The notes under the pieces were generated by a model. It was not told where the DNA came from, searched no databases, and saw nothing but the letters and a program-made list of their open reading frames with translations. The position numbers and the translations under genes were made by a program. From Sycon ciliatum (taxonomy: Eukaryota; Porifera; Calcarea; Leucosolenida; Sycettidae), in the NCBI RefSeq assembly GCF_964019385.1, contig NC_088645.1, forward strand, positions 9,360,266 to 9,424,265: a stretch of DNA of 64,000 nucleotides, written 5' to 3'. This document shows positions 35,796 through 46,412 of this stretch, piece by piece; position 1 is the first letter of the stretch, and the number at the start of each line of letters is the position of its first letter.

Positions 35796-36650
35796 CTTCA
35801 GATATTCCTTATGAAACAAACTCGTATACGGTTACTAGGCAACCTAGCACCTCTTTAATACCGAAATGGCTTGGACATAGTATTTCCAGTTACCCCTACG
35901 TAGTGTTCACGTCTACCTACGCGCTGGAGCATTCCGCTCCGCCACTCCAGACATTCATGATGCATGTAGGTATGCTTAGGCACATTGAATTTTGAATAAA
36001 AGATTCAGGGCTGCCAGTGATTCGTGAGTATATGCGGCCAGGTATGTAATTACTGGCGACTGTGGCAGAATCAAAATTATGCTGAACTAATAGATATAGC
36101 TACAGTATTCAAATTGTTCTTGTACAATCATCCAATAAGATGACTACTTTTTATGATGAATCCAACCTTGAAGAAACGTACTTAGCAGTCAAGTCTAGTT
36201 GTTGTGGTGCCGTCGCGTAAAGCGCAAGTTGCAAGGCACAAATCCATGATGACAGCGAAAGAGGTAGAGCACTTTGGCAAAGGGTTTTTCACGAAATATT
36301 GGCTCGTGTATCTCTCCATCAATTACATCACACATATTCGGCAGTGATTTTGGTTTGGTCAGGCAACAACCACTCAAACTCAAGCTGTTATTTCATTTCA
36401 CTTCAAGTTTTTATTCTCCGACGGTTCGGACTTGGACCGTCATCAGGAAATGATGCTTCAGGTATAAAGCGGCAGGAAGCGTTCAAGCCTATCATGTTTT
36501 CAACAGTTGGCTCTTCAAGTATTCTTGTCAAATTTGGCGTATCATTTTGGTTCTCTTGTTGATAGTGTGTCAGAGGATAGAGTCCTAACTACTCAGGCAC
36601 AGCTACTTCCGAAATCTGAACTAGAACGTGACACAATCTTTCACTCACCC

Positions 36651-36722
36651 CGTTGACCTACCCAGTGACAACCCCCGTCACTTCGCTGTAATCTGCAATA
36701 GGTGACTGAAACGTAGCATCAT
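36651..36722 (-). pseudogene. Relic of the GGGWTR exon (3' part)
   Basis: The minus strand reads ATFQSPIADYSEVTGVVTG and then a stop, followed by a GTGAGT donor, matching the end of exon 8 of gene C (ATFQSPIAEYSEVMGFVTGYR). Only the 3' third survives. The matching spacer near 20240 has lost it. It shows that a further gene copy once stood here. Confidence 0.65.
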
Positions 36723-37380
36723 GCTTTTGTACATGCAGCTACTTTGGAAAGAACATACATGTACATGTATCCATCACCCTCATGATCGGGCAGCGGTGCC
36801 CAGTTATTTCATTCTTTCACTGCTCCTTCCTATGCGCTGTCGGCCTTCAAAGTTCTCCACGAACTCTCAATCCAATCAGAGAGGGAATTAGAATCAACGT
36901 ATCCCCAGTTGGCGTACTGTTTAGCACCATGCAAAAAATATAATAATCTTAAGCTGCATGCCGGTGGTAGTGAAAGCAGTGTGCTAAGGTGCGTACAGTA
37001 TAGATAATACCACAGAGAACGTCAACACGCTGCTGGGCAATTACGCGATTACCTGAACATACACATCAAGACGACTACCAGTATTGCATATGGCAAAAGA
37101 TGCAAGTGCGACAAAAAGGAAAAAAAGGTCCAGCTTTTTTTAGTAGTAAGTGCAAAGCAGAGAAAATATTTAGTTGACGTGTAAATTCTATACTTGAAAA
37201 TTAATTGCGAAAACGTAAAAGGATACTGAATCCTAGCCAATGGTGTGTGGTTGAATGTGCAACTCAACATACGTATTGGTTTTAAACCTTTTTTTGTTCC
37301 CTATCATATGGTTGGCATTTGGCAAAGATACAATCATGTATTAAACCTCAGCCAATTGAGATGGAAGAGCACTGGATAAT

Positions 37381-37827
37381 TTACTTTACAAAGATAGCGG
37401 ATTCATCAATGCCAAAATTTTCATTCGAATTACCCTCATTTGCACAAATGCGAATTTGCACTGGAGCAGAGGTACTAGTGTCGAGTTGACGATGAAACCA
37501 TGGCATATCTGTGTTGTCACAACATGTACCACCAGCAGTACATTGACTGGTGTTGCTCCATGCATGTGCAGCTGGGGTAAATGTCCAACGTCTCCAAGCA
37601 TGTCCATGGTCGGCGCAATAGTAATGACTACCAACAAATGGTGGAGTTTGCGCACCAGCTCTGGGACTACATGGGCAGTGAGCAACGTCGACTTCGTTAA
37701 AACTACCTGTGTATGTCCAGAGATGTTGCATTGGAGAACCATGTGTGATAGAGACGCCGTCCATGTACCAGCTATTCAGTGGAGTATTGTGATAATGTGC
37801 GGAATGGAATGCATCCAAAGTATTATC
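37381..37827 (-). CDS. Intact unattached last exon D (CPC/CC/PWF domain)
   Basis: An acceptor (CTCAG) before 37827 opens a phase-0 frame of 148 codons plus TAA (37381-37383): DNTLDAFHSAHYHN, WYMDGVSITHGSP, HCPCSP, FVGSHYYC, QCTAGGTCC, MPWFHRQL, QIRICANEG, ESAIFVK. It has all cysteines of the gene B domain and no stops. No GGGWTR exon lies directly upstream; the next minus-strand sequence is repeats and the cassettes at 44-45 kb. It could be an alternative last exon of gene C or a leftover. Its 3' end and downstream flank match gene B's last exon very closely, unlike its 5' part. Confidence 0.6.
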   Translation of the reverse strand, partial: DNTLDAFHSAHYHNTPLNSWYMDGVSITHGSPMQHLWTYTGSFNEVDVAHCPCSPRAGAQTPPFVGSHYYCADHGHAWRRWTFTPAAHAWSNTSQCTAGGTCCDNTDMPWFHRQLDTSTSAPVQIRICANEGNSNENFGIDESAIFVK

Positions 37828-37875
37828 CTGAGATCAACACAAACAGAGAGTACATGGCGCACAACATACCGTACT

Positions 37876-38530
37876 TGAGCGATTAGAGTCCTCTTTTGAA
37901 TAGTGCCCTAGTCTCTTAGAGCCAGTGAAAAAATACACCCGTCTCTTGAATAGTGCCCCCCCCCCCACCCCCACCCCAGGGCTTGGAGCGAAGCGCATGT
38001 GCAAGTTTGGTGTTCTTTTGCTAATGTTCTTGTCATTCTCATTGCACTAGTTGTTTCAGGATCAAAATCGCATTTCTTGCTGCCGTTTCTGTTGAGTAAG
38101 TAAAAAGTAAATTATCGTGTCCGTTCCCGAAGGGATATAGGCAGGCACCGTGGATTGGTCAAGGACCATGATTGAGATACGAGACGTACGTGGTTTAAGT
38201 CCTGCCTGGGAGCAGTTTTTTCCTGCCGTGCTGTTACATACAGTAGGCCTTTGCGGATAATGCGGGCAGACGAATTGGCAGAATTCGGTACTTTTTCTGG
38301 TAGTTTTCATGCATGTTTGGTATGCGGCTAAAGAAACGGAGCAGAATTCGAGGAATGATTGGTTACAGTAAACTTTAGGCTCTGTTTTTCTTTCCCTTCT
38401 CTGTTCTCCAGCTGGATGACGAAAAATATACCACCATTGAAAAAATAATGCCCTATCCTGAATAGTGCTCCGTCTGTGATGGACATTGCAAACATAGTGC
38501 CCCAGGGGCATTGATCGGGCGAGTACGGTA
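37876..38530. mobile_element. Composite repeat: MITE of the 17030 family with nested insertions
   Basis: The outer ends CCGTACTTGAGCGATTAGAG and GATCGGGCGAGTACGG resemble the 17030-17408 MITE, and the interior around 38050-38095 matches it in reverse. Nested inside are a tRNA-like SINE head (about 38148-38215) and a truncated TAGGC MITE (38244-38357). A C-rich tract lies at about 37958-37978. Confidence 0.55.
38148..38215 (+). mobile_element. tRNA-derived SINE head
   Basis: GGATTGGTCAAGGACCATGA (A-box-like) and ACGTGGTTTAAGTCCTGCC (B-box-like) at tRNA-like spacing, inside the composite repeat. Confidence 0.45.
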
Positions 38531-38799
38531 TCCACGACTGCAACAAGGCAATAAGCAGTCAGAACGTGCGATAACAGGGCACAAAACTTACAGGCTACTG
38601 AGAAATTCAACGACCTACAACATAAAATCAATATTTTTGGGAAAATTGAATTAATCACATGGAAACGAGTTTTTAAGCAGCTATCCACGACTTTAACAAT
38701 ATCATAAGCAGTCAGAAAGTGCTTATTATCTTGGTACAGTCGTGGATAGTTGCATCACTACGTCACAATCATGCAGTGTGCTTTGTCGAAAGACCTTCT

Positions 38800-40060
38800 G
38801 AACAGGCCCAACTACCGCCTTCTTTATGTCAACGACGATCGTTTCTCCCATGAATGCTAGCTAGCATCATACGCAGACAACAGAACGTGCCGATGACGTG
38901 TCCCCTGCCACGCTCAAAGCACTGAAAGTCTTCCGCGTCCGCGATGAGCTTCAAGCATGTAGATCGAGATGTAAGGTTCAGTTTGAGCCGACAAAGTGCT
39001 ATGGATGTCAATGAACAGACACCCTCTTCTCTCGACTTTGATGGTATCGCGATCAGAGAGGAGATGGATGTCTTCCTTCACTGTATTGCCGTCGACCACG
39101 AACTTTTGTTCCGCAACCATCTCCACAAGGCTCTCTTATTGGCCACAGGCCATCGTGAGAAAACAAGATTTCAAAGGTTCTAGCCAGAGCCAGCCAGCGC
39201 CTTGCAGAAAGGTGTGCCCAGCACTTAATGGCAGTGACCGCCTAAGTGTATAGGAAGTCTTCATTCTCCCAACTATGCAGTATGTTCCCCTCGTCTGGCC
39301 AGTCGCCGCGTGGTCCAACCTCGCTAAGCTCGACCGCATCCAGCAACGGTGCATGCCCAGCATTGCCTCTGGGACCATGCCTCAAAGTTTATCAGTGCGT
39401 CAGCAAGTCTGGCTACTGTGCTACCATTTAATTTTAAAAGCTGTATTGCATTTCAGGTCCGGCCCAGTTGATAATCATGCTGCCGCCTGCCTCCCCTGAG
39501 CCCACCCGCCCATAGAATCCGATACCGCCATCAATTGAAACACTCCCTGTACGCCTTCCAGTTGCCAACCGCCCTACCCGCAACAAGACCTAACGTCGAT
39601 CCTGCATCGATCCTTCCCATTCCGCCTACTCTCCACCTGGAATGTCCTACCCGCTGGTAGTCTGAATGCTCCTCCATCCAAGGTAGCGCTGTAACCATGG
39701 AATCACTTTCAGGTACCAGGAGCAGTGTGCGAGTACCGGCACCTCCTCGAGCAAGTCTGTGCGGCTGCCCTCGACGTGTACACTTCAGACTAGCATACTA
39801 GATAAATGGCCTTATTTCGTTTCCTTTTTCCTTCATAACTACCCAAGTGCACGTAGCGTGCAAGGATTCCGAGACATTTGGTCGGTGGAGTTCACAACTC
39901 CCCACCGACACAGCTGCGCCAGTGGATAGTCAGCCGCGACTCAATATTTTATTTTGTTAGCCCCTAACTTCTGTGTTCTAGTTGTACAAATGTTTATTTT
40001 TATTTTTATGACGGTATTTGTATGTGAGTGACAGTGATTACATGATAAAGGAAAGAAAAG
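38800..40060 (+). mobile_element. Decayed LINE 3' half (Jockey/CR1 group)
   Basis: Successive frames show FADD-region remnants (LLYVND, SYADN), then SKQSAM..PSSLDFDGIAI, LLFRNHLHKA and VWPVAAWSNLAKLDRIQQRCMPSI..., the order of a LINE reverse-transcriptase C-terminal half. Several frameshifts and stops; 5'-truncated. The 3' end is AT-rich, ending in a GAAAAGAAAAG tail near 40060. Confidence 0.75.
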
Positions 40061-40067
40061 AAAAGAA

Positions 40068-40232
40068 CGAAGTAGTGGTTGCGACTTCGGCGATGATTTG
40101 TAAGAAAGGTTTGCCGAGTCGAAGGTTCGATGGACTTCTCATGTGCTCTGGATGGCAGTCGTGAGTCAGTCAAGTGTCAAGTAAAGTCGGCGGAATAGCG
40201 CGAGCTCCGGTGTGGGGAGCAAACCCTTTCTT
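40068..40232 (+). repeat. Fragment of the 54.6-55.6 kb inverted-repeat family
   Basis: Shares GCGACTTCGGCGAT, GGCAGTCGTGAGTCAGTCAAG and the GGAGCAAA-type end with the arms at 54576-55625, but lacks the hammerhead segment. Confidence 0.6.
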
Positions 40233-40342
40233 AAAAGAAAAAGAAAGAAAGAAAATAATCGACGTGGAGACAACAATTTTATAATAGCAATAAAAAGAAA
40301 AAATTCTGCAGTCATCGCCACACTACAACGAAGTCATGAAAG

Positions 40343-40383
40343 TTTACCAGAATTAATTTTCTTGTCACATTCATCAGTGGAAA
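40343..40383 (-). ncRNA. Hammerhead-like motif, left arm of element 1
   Basis: Inverted twin of 43976-44016. On the minus strand: TTTCCA, CTGATGA, a 9-base segment, GAA, palindromic AATTAATT, C, then TGG T AAA closing stem I. It lies about 200 nt past the ORF stop in sense orientation. Stem II is weak (A-A at its base). Confidence 0.45.
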
Positions 40384-40585
40384 GTCGTGACTGAAGAGTA
40401 ACCATGCTGAACAATGATTAAATATACATTCAATGATGTGTTACGAGAACAAAATACAGTGCCAAAATAGAAAGAGGGAAGGTGAGACAATAGCAGTGAA
40501 GTGAGAGCTAAGTGCAACGGTGGGTGAAAAACTAATAATTATAACGCTAAAACTGTGTAGTGCGACAAACAATCATGCTGTGCAC

Positions 40586-41200
40586 CTACGAAAACAATTT
40601 TAACGCAACTACATGTTTCTTCTGCTTACAAAGATCAGGCTTATGCAAACGAATAGAAACAGCCTCAAGTACTTTCAACTGACTAGCATACCGTGCACGA
40701 CAAAGAACAGAAAAACTAAAATCATCATACACCTGCAGACACTTAGGGTGAGACAACAAGTGAAGAAAAACGGCAGACTTCTTACGATCACAATCACCAT
40801 CTGATTCCTCGTCTCCAACAACCGCAACCTCGTCCTCCGTTTCATCTCCCAACTCGTCCTCAGTGTCGTCCTCCGTGTCATTCTCCTCATCAACACTGAT
40901 CGGTCCCAGGCTCGTTTGACGTTGTTTAACCTCTGTTCGTTGACTACTCCTTTGATCTTGATGGCAACTTGTTACCATTGTTGTTGTTGTTGTTGTTGTT
41001 AAATCTTGTGTTCCCAGTGTCCTCGCCGGTGCTTGATCTCCAGTACTGTAATAATTCATTGAATAATTAGCCGTTGATCGTCTAGGTCTTTGAATGTTGA
41101 TTGTGTTACTTTCTTTGTTGAATTCCGTTCCCTTCAGCCTTCTTTCTCGTTGTTCACAATCAGTGCTTGCCTCATCCATATATGTAAGCAGAAGAAACAT
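40586..41200 (-). CDS. Element-encoded protein with RPRRSTANY motif and GIY-YIG-type tail (element 1)
   Basis: 204 residues if the upstream ATG is used. Order: basic N-terminus; RPRRSTANYS at about 38-47; threonine-rich stretch; acidic region (ENDTEDDTEDELGDETEDE); then a tail RKKSAVFLHLLSHPKC...FSVLCRAR...LKVLEAVSIRLHKPDLCKQK..VVALKLFS. The tail pattern (SAVxxHL, C, FxVLxxAR, LKVLEAxxI, PxLCxQK, LxLF) matches what I recall from the C-terminus of GIY-YIG nucleases of Penelope-like elements. The GIY and YIG catalytic motifs are not seen. The same protein type occurs at 49134-49808 and 47606-48499. Possible role: nucleic-acid binding. Confidence 0.6.
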   Translation of the reverse strand: MFLLLTYMDEASTDCEQRERRLKGTEFNKESNTINIQRPRRSTANYSMNYYSTGDQAPARTLGTQDLTTTTTTTMVTSCHQDQRSSQRTEVKQRQTSLGPISVDEENDTEDDTEDELGDETEDEVAVVGDEESDGDCDRKKSAVFLHLLSHPKCLQVYDDFSFSVLCRARYASQLKVLEAVSIRLHKPDLCKQKKHVVALKLFS

Positions 41201-41391
41201 GTAGTTGCGTTAAAATTGTTTTCGTAGGTGCACAGCATGATTGTTTGTCGCACTACACAGTTTTAGCGTTATAATTATTAGTTTTTCACCCACCGTTGCA
41301 CTTAGCTCTCACTTCACTGCTATTGTCTCACCTTCCCTCTTTCTATTTTGGCACTGTATTTTGTTCTCGTAACACATCATTGAATGTATAT

Positions 41392-42037
41392 GTTGGACTC
41401 AGTAGAGCGTCCAGCCCCTATATGATGTCCAACCCCTATATAGAGTCCATTGGTCCAAAATCCACTGTACAGAGTCCAAACTTGGAATCAACTGTGAGCT
41501 CAAAGTTTCGATGGACATCACTCCCTGTATAGAGTCCAGCCAATTGGCTTCACCCCTATATAGAGTCCATTGGTCCAAAATCAACTGTACGGAGTCCAAA
41601 CTTTGAAATCAACTATAAAGAGTCTTTATGTGGACAACACCCCTGTATAAAGTCCAGCCAATTAGGCATCCCCTATCGAGTTCGAAAATAGACATAGGAT
41701 CTGCTGTAAGCAGTGAATATTAACCAGAAAACGGCCTCTCCCTTTAATCCTTTACATCATTCACTTCTCAAGATAAAAAATATGTATTGAGGCGCCACTG
41801 CAGCCACTTCATTACATGAAAAACCCTACAAACACCATCCTCAAATCAAGTGGTCTCTTCGCAGACGCTGCAAATTACGATATCTCAATCATGTAGTGTT
41901 GCCAAATTATTGTGCACGCACACACATATGCACACACCCACACAACGCCAAGAAAATACCTAGAAAAAAAACCAAGAATCGAAAGAGAATAATGGAGAGC
42001 CCAGGATTAATTATTTGTTTTCAAATTATTGTGCGCG

Positions 42038-42077
<40 letters not shown>

Positions 42078-43932
42078 TATACAACGCCAAGAAAACACCA
42101 AGAAAAGAGTAGAGGCACAATACACACGCAACTCCAACAGCCATGCAAACGTCCACCCATTTACATGTAAAGTCAAGAGGGATAACAAATAATTATACGA
42201 AACGAATGCGTACGGGGACGGTACACGCACGTTTACATACACGTAGTAGTGTAAGAGAGTAACATAGTGCAGTAGTCAGCATAATACTAGCACATGCTGA
42301 GAGTGCAATAGCAAGCTTCACCATTGCTCATGGCCATGTAAATGTTCAGCAGCACTCAGTTCCGCAAGCTTCTGAAGATCAGCACACCTGCAACAAATAG
42401 ATAGCACAAGGATACGCTTATTACCGTAATGATGCATGGGAGCACACAACTACCAAGTTCTCAACGAATGTGATGCTCAATGAAAATCAATCCACTCAAA
42501 GACCTGTGAACAGGTGATGGTGGGGACAATAATCTATTAGTAATACGAGGAATAAGATCGTGTGTGCACACTTAAGACGCACAGACACACCAACATACAT
42601 GTAGTGTACACAGTGTTTCACTTCACTGCAACTAAATTGAAATGAGATGATTTGAACAATCTGTACAGCGTTGCTGTCAGTCAGTCTTCCCCAAGATGGA
42701 AATGCAATGATTTGTTGTCACGAGGCAGTTTCACTGACACTATGTCATGTTCGTGACATCAAAACGGTTACTTCAGGGAATACGAGTATTAGCTTGAGAA
42801 GCTTTTTCTTGTCATTGGCATACAAGCAATCCTCCTAGTCCTACTACTACTAGTACACTGGCACTGCGTTTGTGGATCCCATTGTATTTGACATCATACT
42901 ACAGGAAGAGTGTCGTGGAGTTCACATAATTATCACAGGGATAAACTTGAATACATTTCTCATGAAATAAAATAATAATTGATGATAGCTAGACGATCAT
43001 ATACGATTGATGCAAAGTCCTTGCAGTCCTTGAGGACTATTACGAAGTGGTTGATTACTTTTAGGGCATTCATTCAAGCAACATCAAACAAACGCGATAC
43101 GCTCCTTGAAAATGGAAAAAAAATCCAAGCATAACGACAGAACAGCAGACCAATCGAAACGAGTAAAAGCTTCCTTACCTCAGTCATCGTCCTGCCATGT
43201 AGTTGGACAGCCTTTTGACACGGTTGTACAGGCAGCTCTTGTCCAGTCAAACAGGGGTATCCTTGTGGCGTCGAACGAAAGAGAGTGTCAGTGTAACTGA
43301 CTCGTCAGATTGCAACTGTGCTGAACTTTTCTCTTTCTCCGCTTTCTGCTTTCATCCCTCGCTCTGATGAAACCGTTCAAACGTCTTACTGGCAGCAATG
43401 GCCAGCCAAACAGGGGATCCTTGTGGCGTCGAACGAAAGAGACCGTCAGTGTACCTGACTCGTCAGATTTAAACTGTGCTGAACTTTTCTCGTTCTGCAA
43501 TTTCTGCTTTCATCCCGCGCACTGATGAAACGTCTTCAGAGAACCACAAGACGCTTTCCAGATTTGATTTTGAACGTCTCCTTATCCTCCTTGGTTAGCT
43601 CGAGACAGATTACTGTCAGCAACTGCACAGCAGAATTGGCAGCCATGGCTGAAGTGAAGAAAGGAATGCGCTGCCACGAGGCAAGCAAAACTGAAAATGT
43701 GTTCTCTTTCGGGCACAACACACAGGACGGCGTGACTGGATAAACTGGACTCCTGGACTGTGAATAGGGGACTTGTAGAAAAAGTGTACTCCTTATAGGG
43801 GATTGCGCGGCAGGATGAAGCTGATCAAAACTGAGTGGACTCCTGGACTCTGTATAGTGGATTTTGGACCAATGGACTCTATATAGGGTGCTGGACATCA
43901 TATAGTGCATGGACTCTATACTGAGTCCTACA
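41392..43932. mobile_element. 2.5-kb element with TATAnAGTCCA-rich inverted ends
   Basis: Inserted in the right arm of the Penelope-like element at TATAT (41387-41391 and 43933-43937). The ends (GTTGGACTCAGTAGAG... and its rough complement) carry many copies of an 11-mer like TATAGAGTCCA over ~250 bp each side. The interior includes CA-repeat stretches (41915-41945, 42040-42072) and a ~135-bp segment duplicated at about 43234-43368 and 43398-43528. I find no transposase; it is probably a non-autonomous DNA element of unknown superfamily. Confidence 0.65.
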
Positions 43933-43975
43933 TATATTTAATCATTGTTCAGCATGGTTACTCTTCAGTCACGAC

Positions 43976-44016
43976 TTTCCACTGATGAATGTGACAAGAA
44001 AATTAATTCTGGTAAA
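43976..44016 (+). ncRNA. Hammerhead-like motif, right arm of element 1
   Basis: TTTCCA (43976-43981) pairs with TGG T AAA (44010-44016, one bulge); CTGATGA 43982-43988; GAA 43998-44000; palindromic AATTAATT as a minimal stem III 44001-44008; C44009 before the predicted cleavage. Stem II (43989-43997) pairs poorly, so activity is doubtful as a monomer. Confidence 0.45.
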
Positions 44017-44093
44017 CTTTCATGACTTCGTTGTAGTGTGGCGATGACTGCAGAATTTGTTCTTTTTATTGCTATTAAAGAAAGAAAAGAGGA

Positions 44094-44319
44094 AGGAATA
44101 AACGCAGCAGATGTATGAAATAGAAGTAGAGAAGTTGAGGCATTTGAGGAGAAAAGTCAGTTTGTCGGGCAAATTGGCAACAATATTCACAAAAATAAGA
44201 ATTGTCTCTGTGTCCTTTGGATCAATATAGATAATTCCAGGAAACCTAGGTATGGACAATGTAAACAATAGAATGCTGTACGTTGATAGGTAGATAAAGA
44301 GGGAGGGCAAGGACATTTT
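44094..44319. other. No gene seen
   Basis: AT-rich spacer between the Penelope-like arm and last exon E. No recognisable repeat apart from a GAAAGAAAAG run at its start. Confidence 0.4.
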
Positions 44320-44763
44320 TTATCTCACAAAAACCGCAGCTTCATCAACACCAACATTTTCATCGAAATTGCCCTGATCTGTACATATGCGTATTTGTAC
44401 TTGATCAGAGGTACTAGTGTCGAGTTGACGATGAAACCATGGCATATCTGTGTTGTCACAACAAGTACTACCAGCAGTACATTGGCTGGTGCTGCTCCAT
44501 GCATGGTTGGCTGGGCTGAATGTCCATGGTCTCCCAGAACTTCCCAGATCGGCGCAGTGGTAGTGATGACCTACGAACTTTTGTGGCTGATGACCAGGAC
44601 TTGGACTGCACGGACAGTGCGAGGGAACGTAGCCACCGTCGAACCCAGCAACGTAGGACCAGAGGTGATGCATTGGCGATCCACGTGTGACTGACACTCC
44701 ATCGACGTAGTAGCTGCTGAGCGGTGCATTGGCACGATGGCCAAACGCATCCGAAGTGCGATC
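44320..44763 (-). CDS. Intact last exon E (CPC/CC/PWF domain), candidate last exon of gene C
   Basis: An acceptor (CACCCAG) before 44763 opens a phase-0 frame of 147 codons plus TAA (44320-44322): DRTSDAFGHRANA, YYVDGVSVTRGSP, HCPCSPSPG, FVGHHYHC, QCTAGSTCC, MPWFHRQLDTSTSDQVQIRICTDQG, EAAVFVR. All cysteines are kept. Joined to gene C exon 8 (53464) the phase fits and gives a 526-aa protein. Its C-terminus (DQVQIRICTDQGN.DENVGVDEA.VFVR) is closest to exon G at 50405-50854. Splicing across the ~8.7-kb gap is inference. Confidence 0.65.
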   Translation of the reverse strand, partial: DRTSDAFGHRANAPLSSYYVDGVSVTRGSPMHHLWSYVAGFDGGYVPSHCPCSPSPGHQPQKFVGHHYHCADLGSSGRPWTFSPANHAWSSTSQCTAGSTCCDNTDMPWFHRQLDTSTSDQVQIRICTDQGNFDENVGVDEAAVFVR

Positions 44764-44869
44764 CTGGGTGGAGACAGAAGGGAGTCATACTACAATACAT
44801 GTGCATTTGAATGTGTATGAGTAAATGCATACCGTACTCCCGCGGTTAAAGCCCTATCTTGAAAAGTGC

Positions 44870-45121
44870 AGGTGGAGTGATTGTCCAAGGTCTCCAAATA
44901 GATCCAAGGTCCATGCAAAAGTAATGACTCCCAACAAATGCTGGAGGTGGTGAACTGGCTCTTGTACTATATGGGCAGTGAGCAGCCTCATCAAAATTAG
45001 CTGTGTATGACCATAGATGTTGCATAGGAGAATAATGTGTGATAGAGACACCATCCATGTACCAGCTATTCAGCTGTGTACTGGCAAAACGTGCGGAATT
45101 GAATGCATGCAAAGTATTTTC
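44870..45121 (-). pseudogene. Truncated last exon F
   Basis: A good acceptor (ATCTCAG) and an open start (ENTLHAFNSARFAST, WYMDGVSITHYSP, HCPYS, FVGSHYFC, RPWTITPPA), but the second cysteine of CPC is a tyrosine and the exon is cut off before TCC and PWF by unrelated repeat sequence. It lies just upstream of exon E in transcription order. Confidence 0.75.
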
Positions 45122-45235
45122 CTGAGATAGACATAAACAGAGAGTACGTGGTTCATAACATAATGTGTTTGTACAAGTATTATACAGTTTTAAAAGCGTA
45201 GAGCCCACACGCTCTCTTCCACTTCAATGGAAGAG

Positions 45236-45364
45236 TTAAAACACTGCGATAATTCAACTCATTTTACAATAATTATTGCAACGTTTCGGCAAATTGTGTG
45301 ACCCTGATGGATGCAATTTTCCGAAACATTGTGATATTGTAAAATGAGTTGAATTATTGCAGTG
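45236..45364. mobile_element. Small palindromic element with decayed hammerhead-like core
   Basis: The arms AACACTGCGATAATTCAACT and the complement fold over ~55 bp each. In the centre, CCCTGATGG...CCGAAAC recalls the CTGATGA..GAAA hammerhead core common in Penelope-derived repeats, but the core A is changed and stem II is broken. The right end abuts the TTAA of the next element. Confidence 0.55.
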
Positions 45365-45470
45365 TTAAGGTAGCAGGCCGGTCGTAAATTTCATGTGGCA
45401 TTCAATTGACCGTAACTTTGGTGTCTCTCAATGGATTTGAGTGAAATGTTCACCACACACTCCTGCCACA

Positions 45471-45503
<33 letters not shown>

Positions 45504-45627
45504 GACAACACCTCATGGCATGAAAAGAAAATCAGCCAGTACGGGAGATGTGGGTGTTAACCAACCATGGTGAATAAAAGAAGAAAAGTAATGGTCAAGA
45601 CGGAGAAGCATGGGAGGGACAGGTGAC
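45471..45627 (-). mobile_element. Retroposed 3' fragment with (AAT)n tail
   Basis: Relative to the 1046-bp elements, about 157 bp are inserted after CCTGCCAC. Read on the minus strand it is ~125 bp of sequence ending in GGTGTTGTCTATAATAAT and an (AAT)n tail, as in 5'-truncated LINE or SINE 3' ends. The source is not identified. Confidence 0.5.
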
Positions 45628-46412
45628 TATGCTGGCACTCTGGACATGATTTAAAAGTTCTTGCGCCTCACTGACAGGCTTTCCAGGCCGGAAGAACTCA
45701 AAATTTCGGCATAGTGCCACGGTGTGCGAGTCATCCAGGAGCCAAAAATGCATTTACAATTTTCCCACATTTTCTTGCCAATTCTGTCCGTGCGCGGGAT
45801 CCAAACCTAAAAAAAGGCCCAAAGCAGCCATGGGTGGTGGGATAGGGCCCCTCAAGGTGGCCCTGGAATCTGTCGCAACGGCACTAGTGGGCGTTCTCTC
45901 ACAGACTCCCACGGACCCAAAGTCAACTTTTGATTTTTTTAGGTTTAGGGTGTGCTGCGAGGTCGTACCTTTGATACAACATCCAGTGCTGGGACCTCCA
46001 TAGCAAGCCATTTCCACAGCGCTGCAAACCAAATCCAGGATACCCTTGCCAATTCTGTCCGTGCGCGGGATCCAAACCTAAAAAAAGTCCAGAAGCAGCC
46101 ATGGGTGGTGGGATAGGCCCCTCAACGTGGCCCTGGAACCTGTCACAAGGGCACGAGTGGCCGTTCTCTCACAGACTACCACAGACCCAAGTCAGTTTTT
46201 AATTTTTTTAGGATTAGGGCGTGCTACTAGGTCGCACCTTTGATACAACATCCAGTGCTGGGACCTCCACAGAAAACCATTTCCACAGCGCTGCAAACCA
46301 AATCCAGGTTACCCTCAAAAATCGGCAAAGACTACCACTCACGTTCCACTACTGCCTAGTACTGAATCCTACCTGACTTCTTGACGCGACTCAAACTTGC
46401 CCAAGTCACTAA

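Larger units (their letters stand above)
40287..44093 (-). mobile_element. Penelope-like non-autonomous element 1, with a nested 2.5-kb element
   Basis: Long inverted arms: 40287-40630 matches, in reverse, 41178-41391 plus 43933-44093, the right arm being interrupted by the insert at 41392-43932. Between the arms is one minus-strand ORF (40586-41200). Each arm carries a hammerhead-like motif (40343-40383 minus, 43976-44016 plus). No reverse transcriptase is present. The family assignment rests on the ORF tail and the ribozyme-like motif, so it is inference. Confidence 0.65.

Noticed and set aside
41394-41640. Possible CRISPR-like or centromeric satellite of TATAGAGTCCA units
   Set aside because: The units are uneven and inverted at the opposite end of a bounded 2.5-kb insertion, which fits transposon subterminal repeats better.
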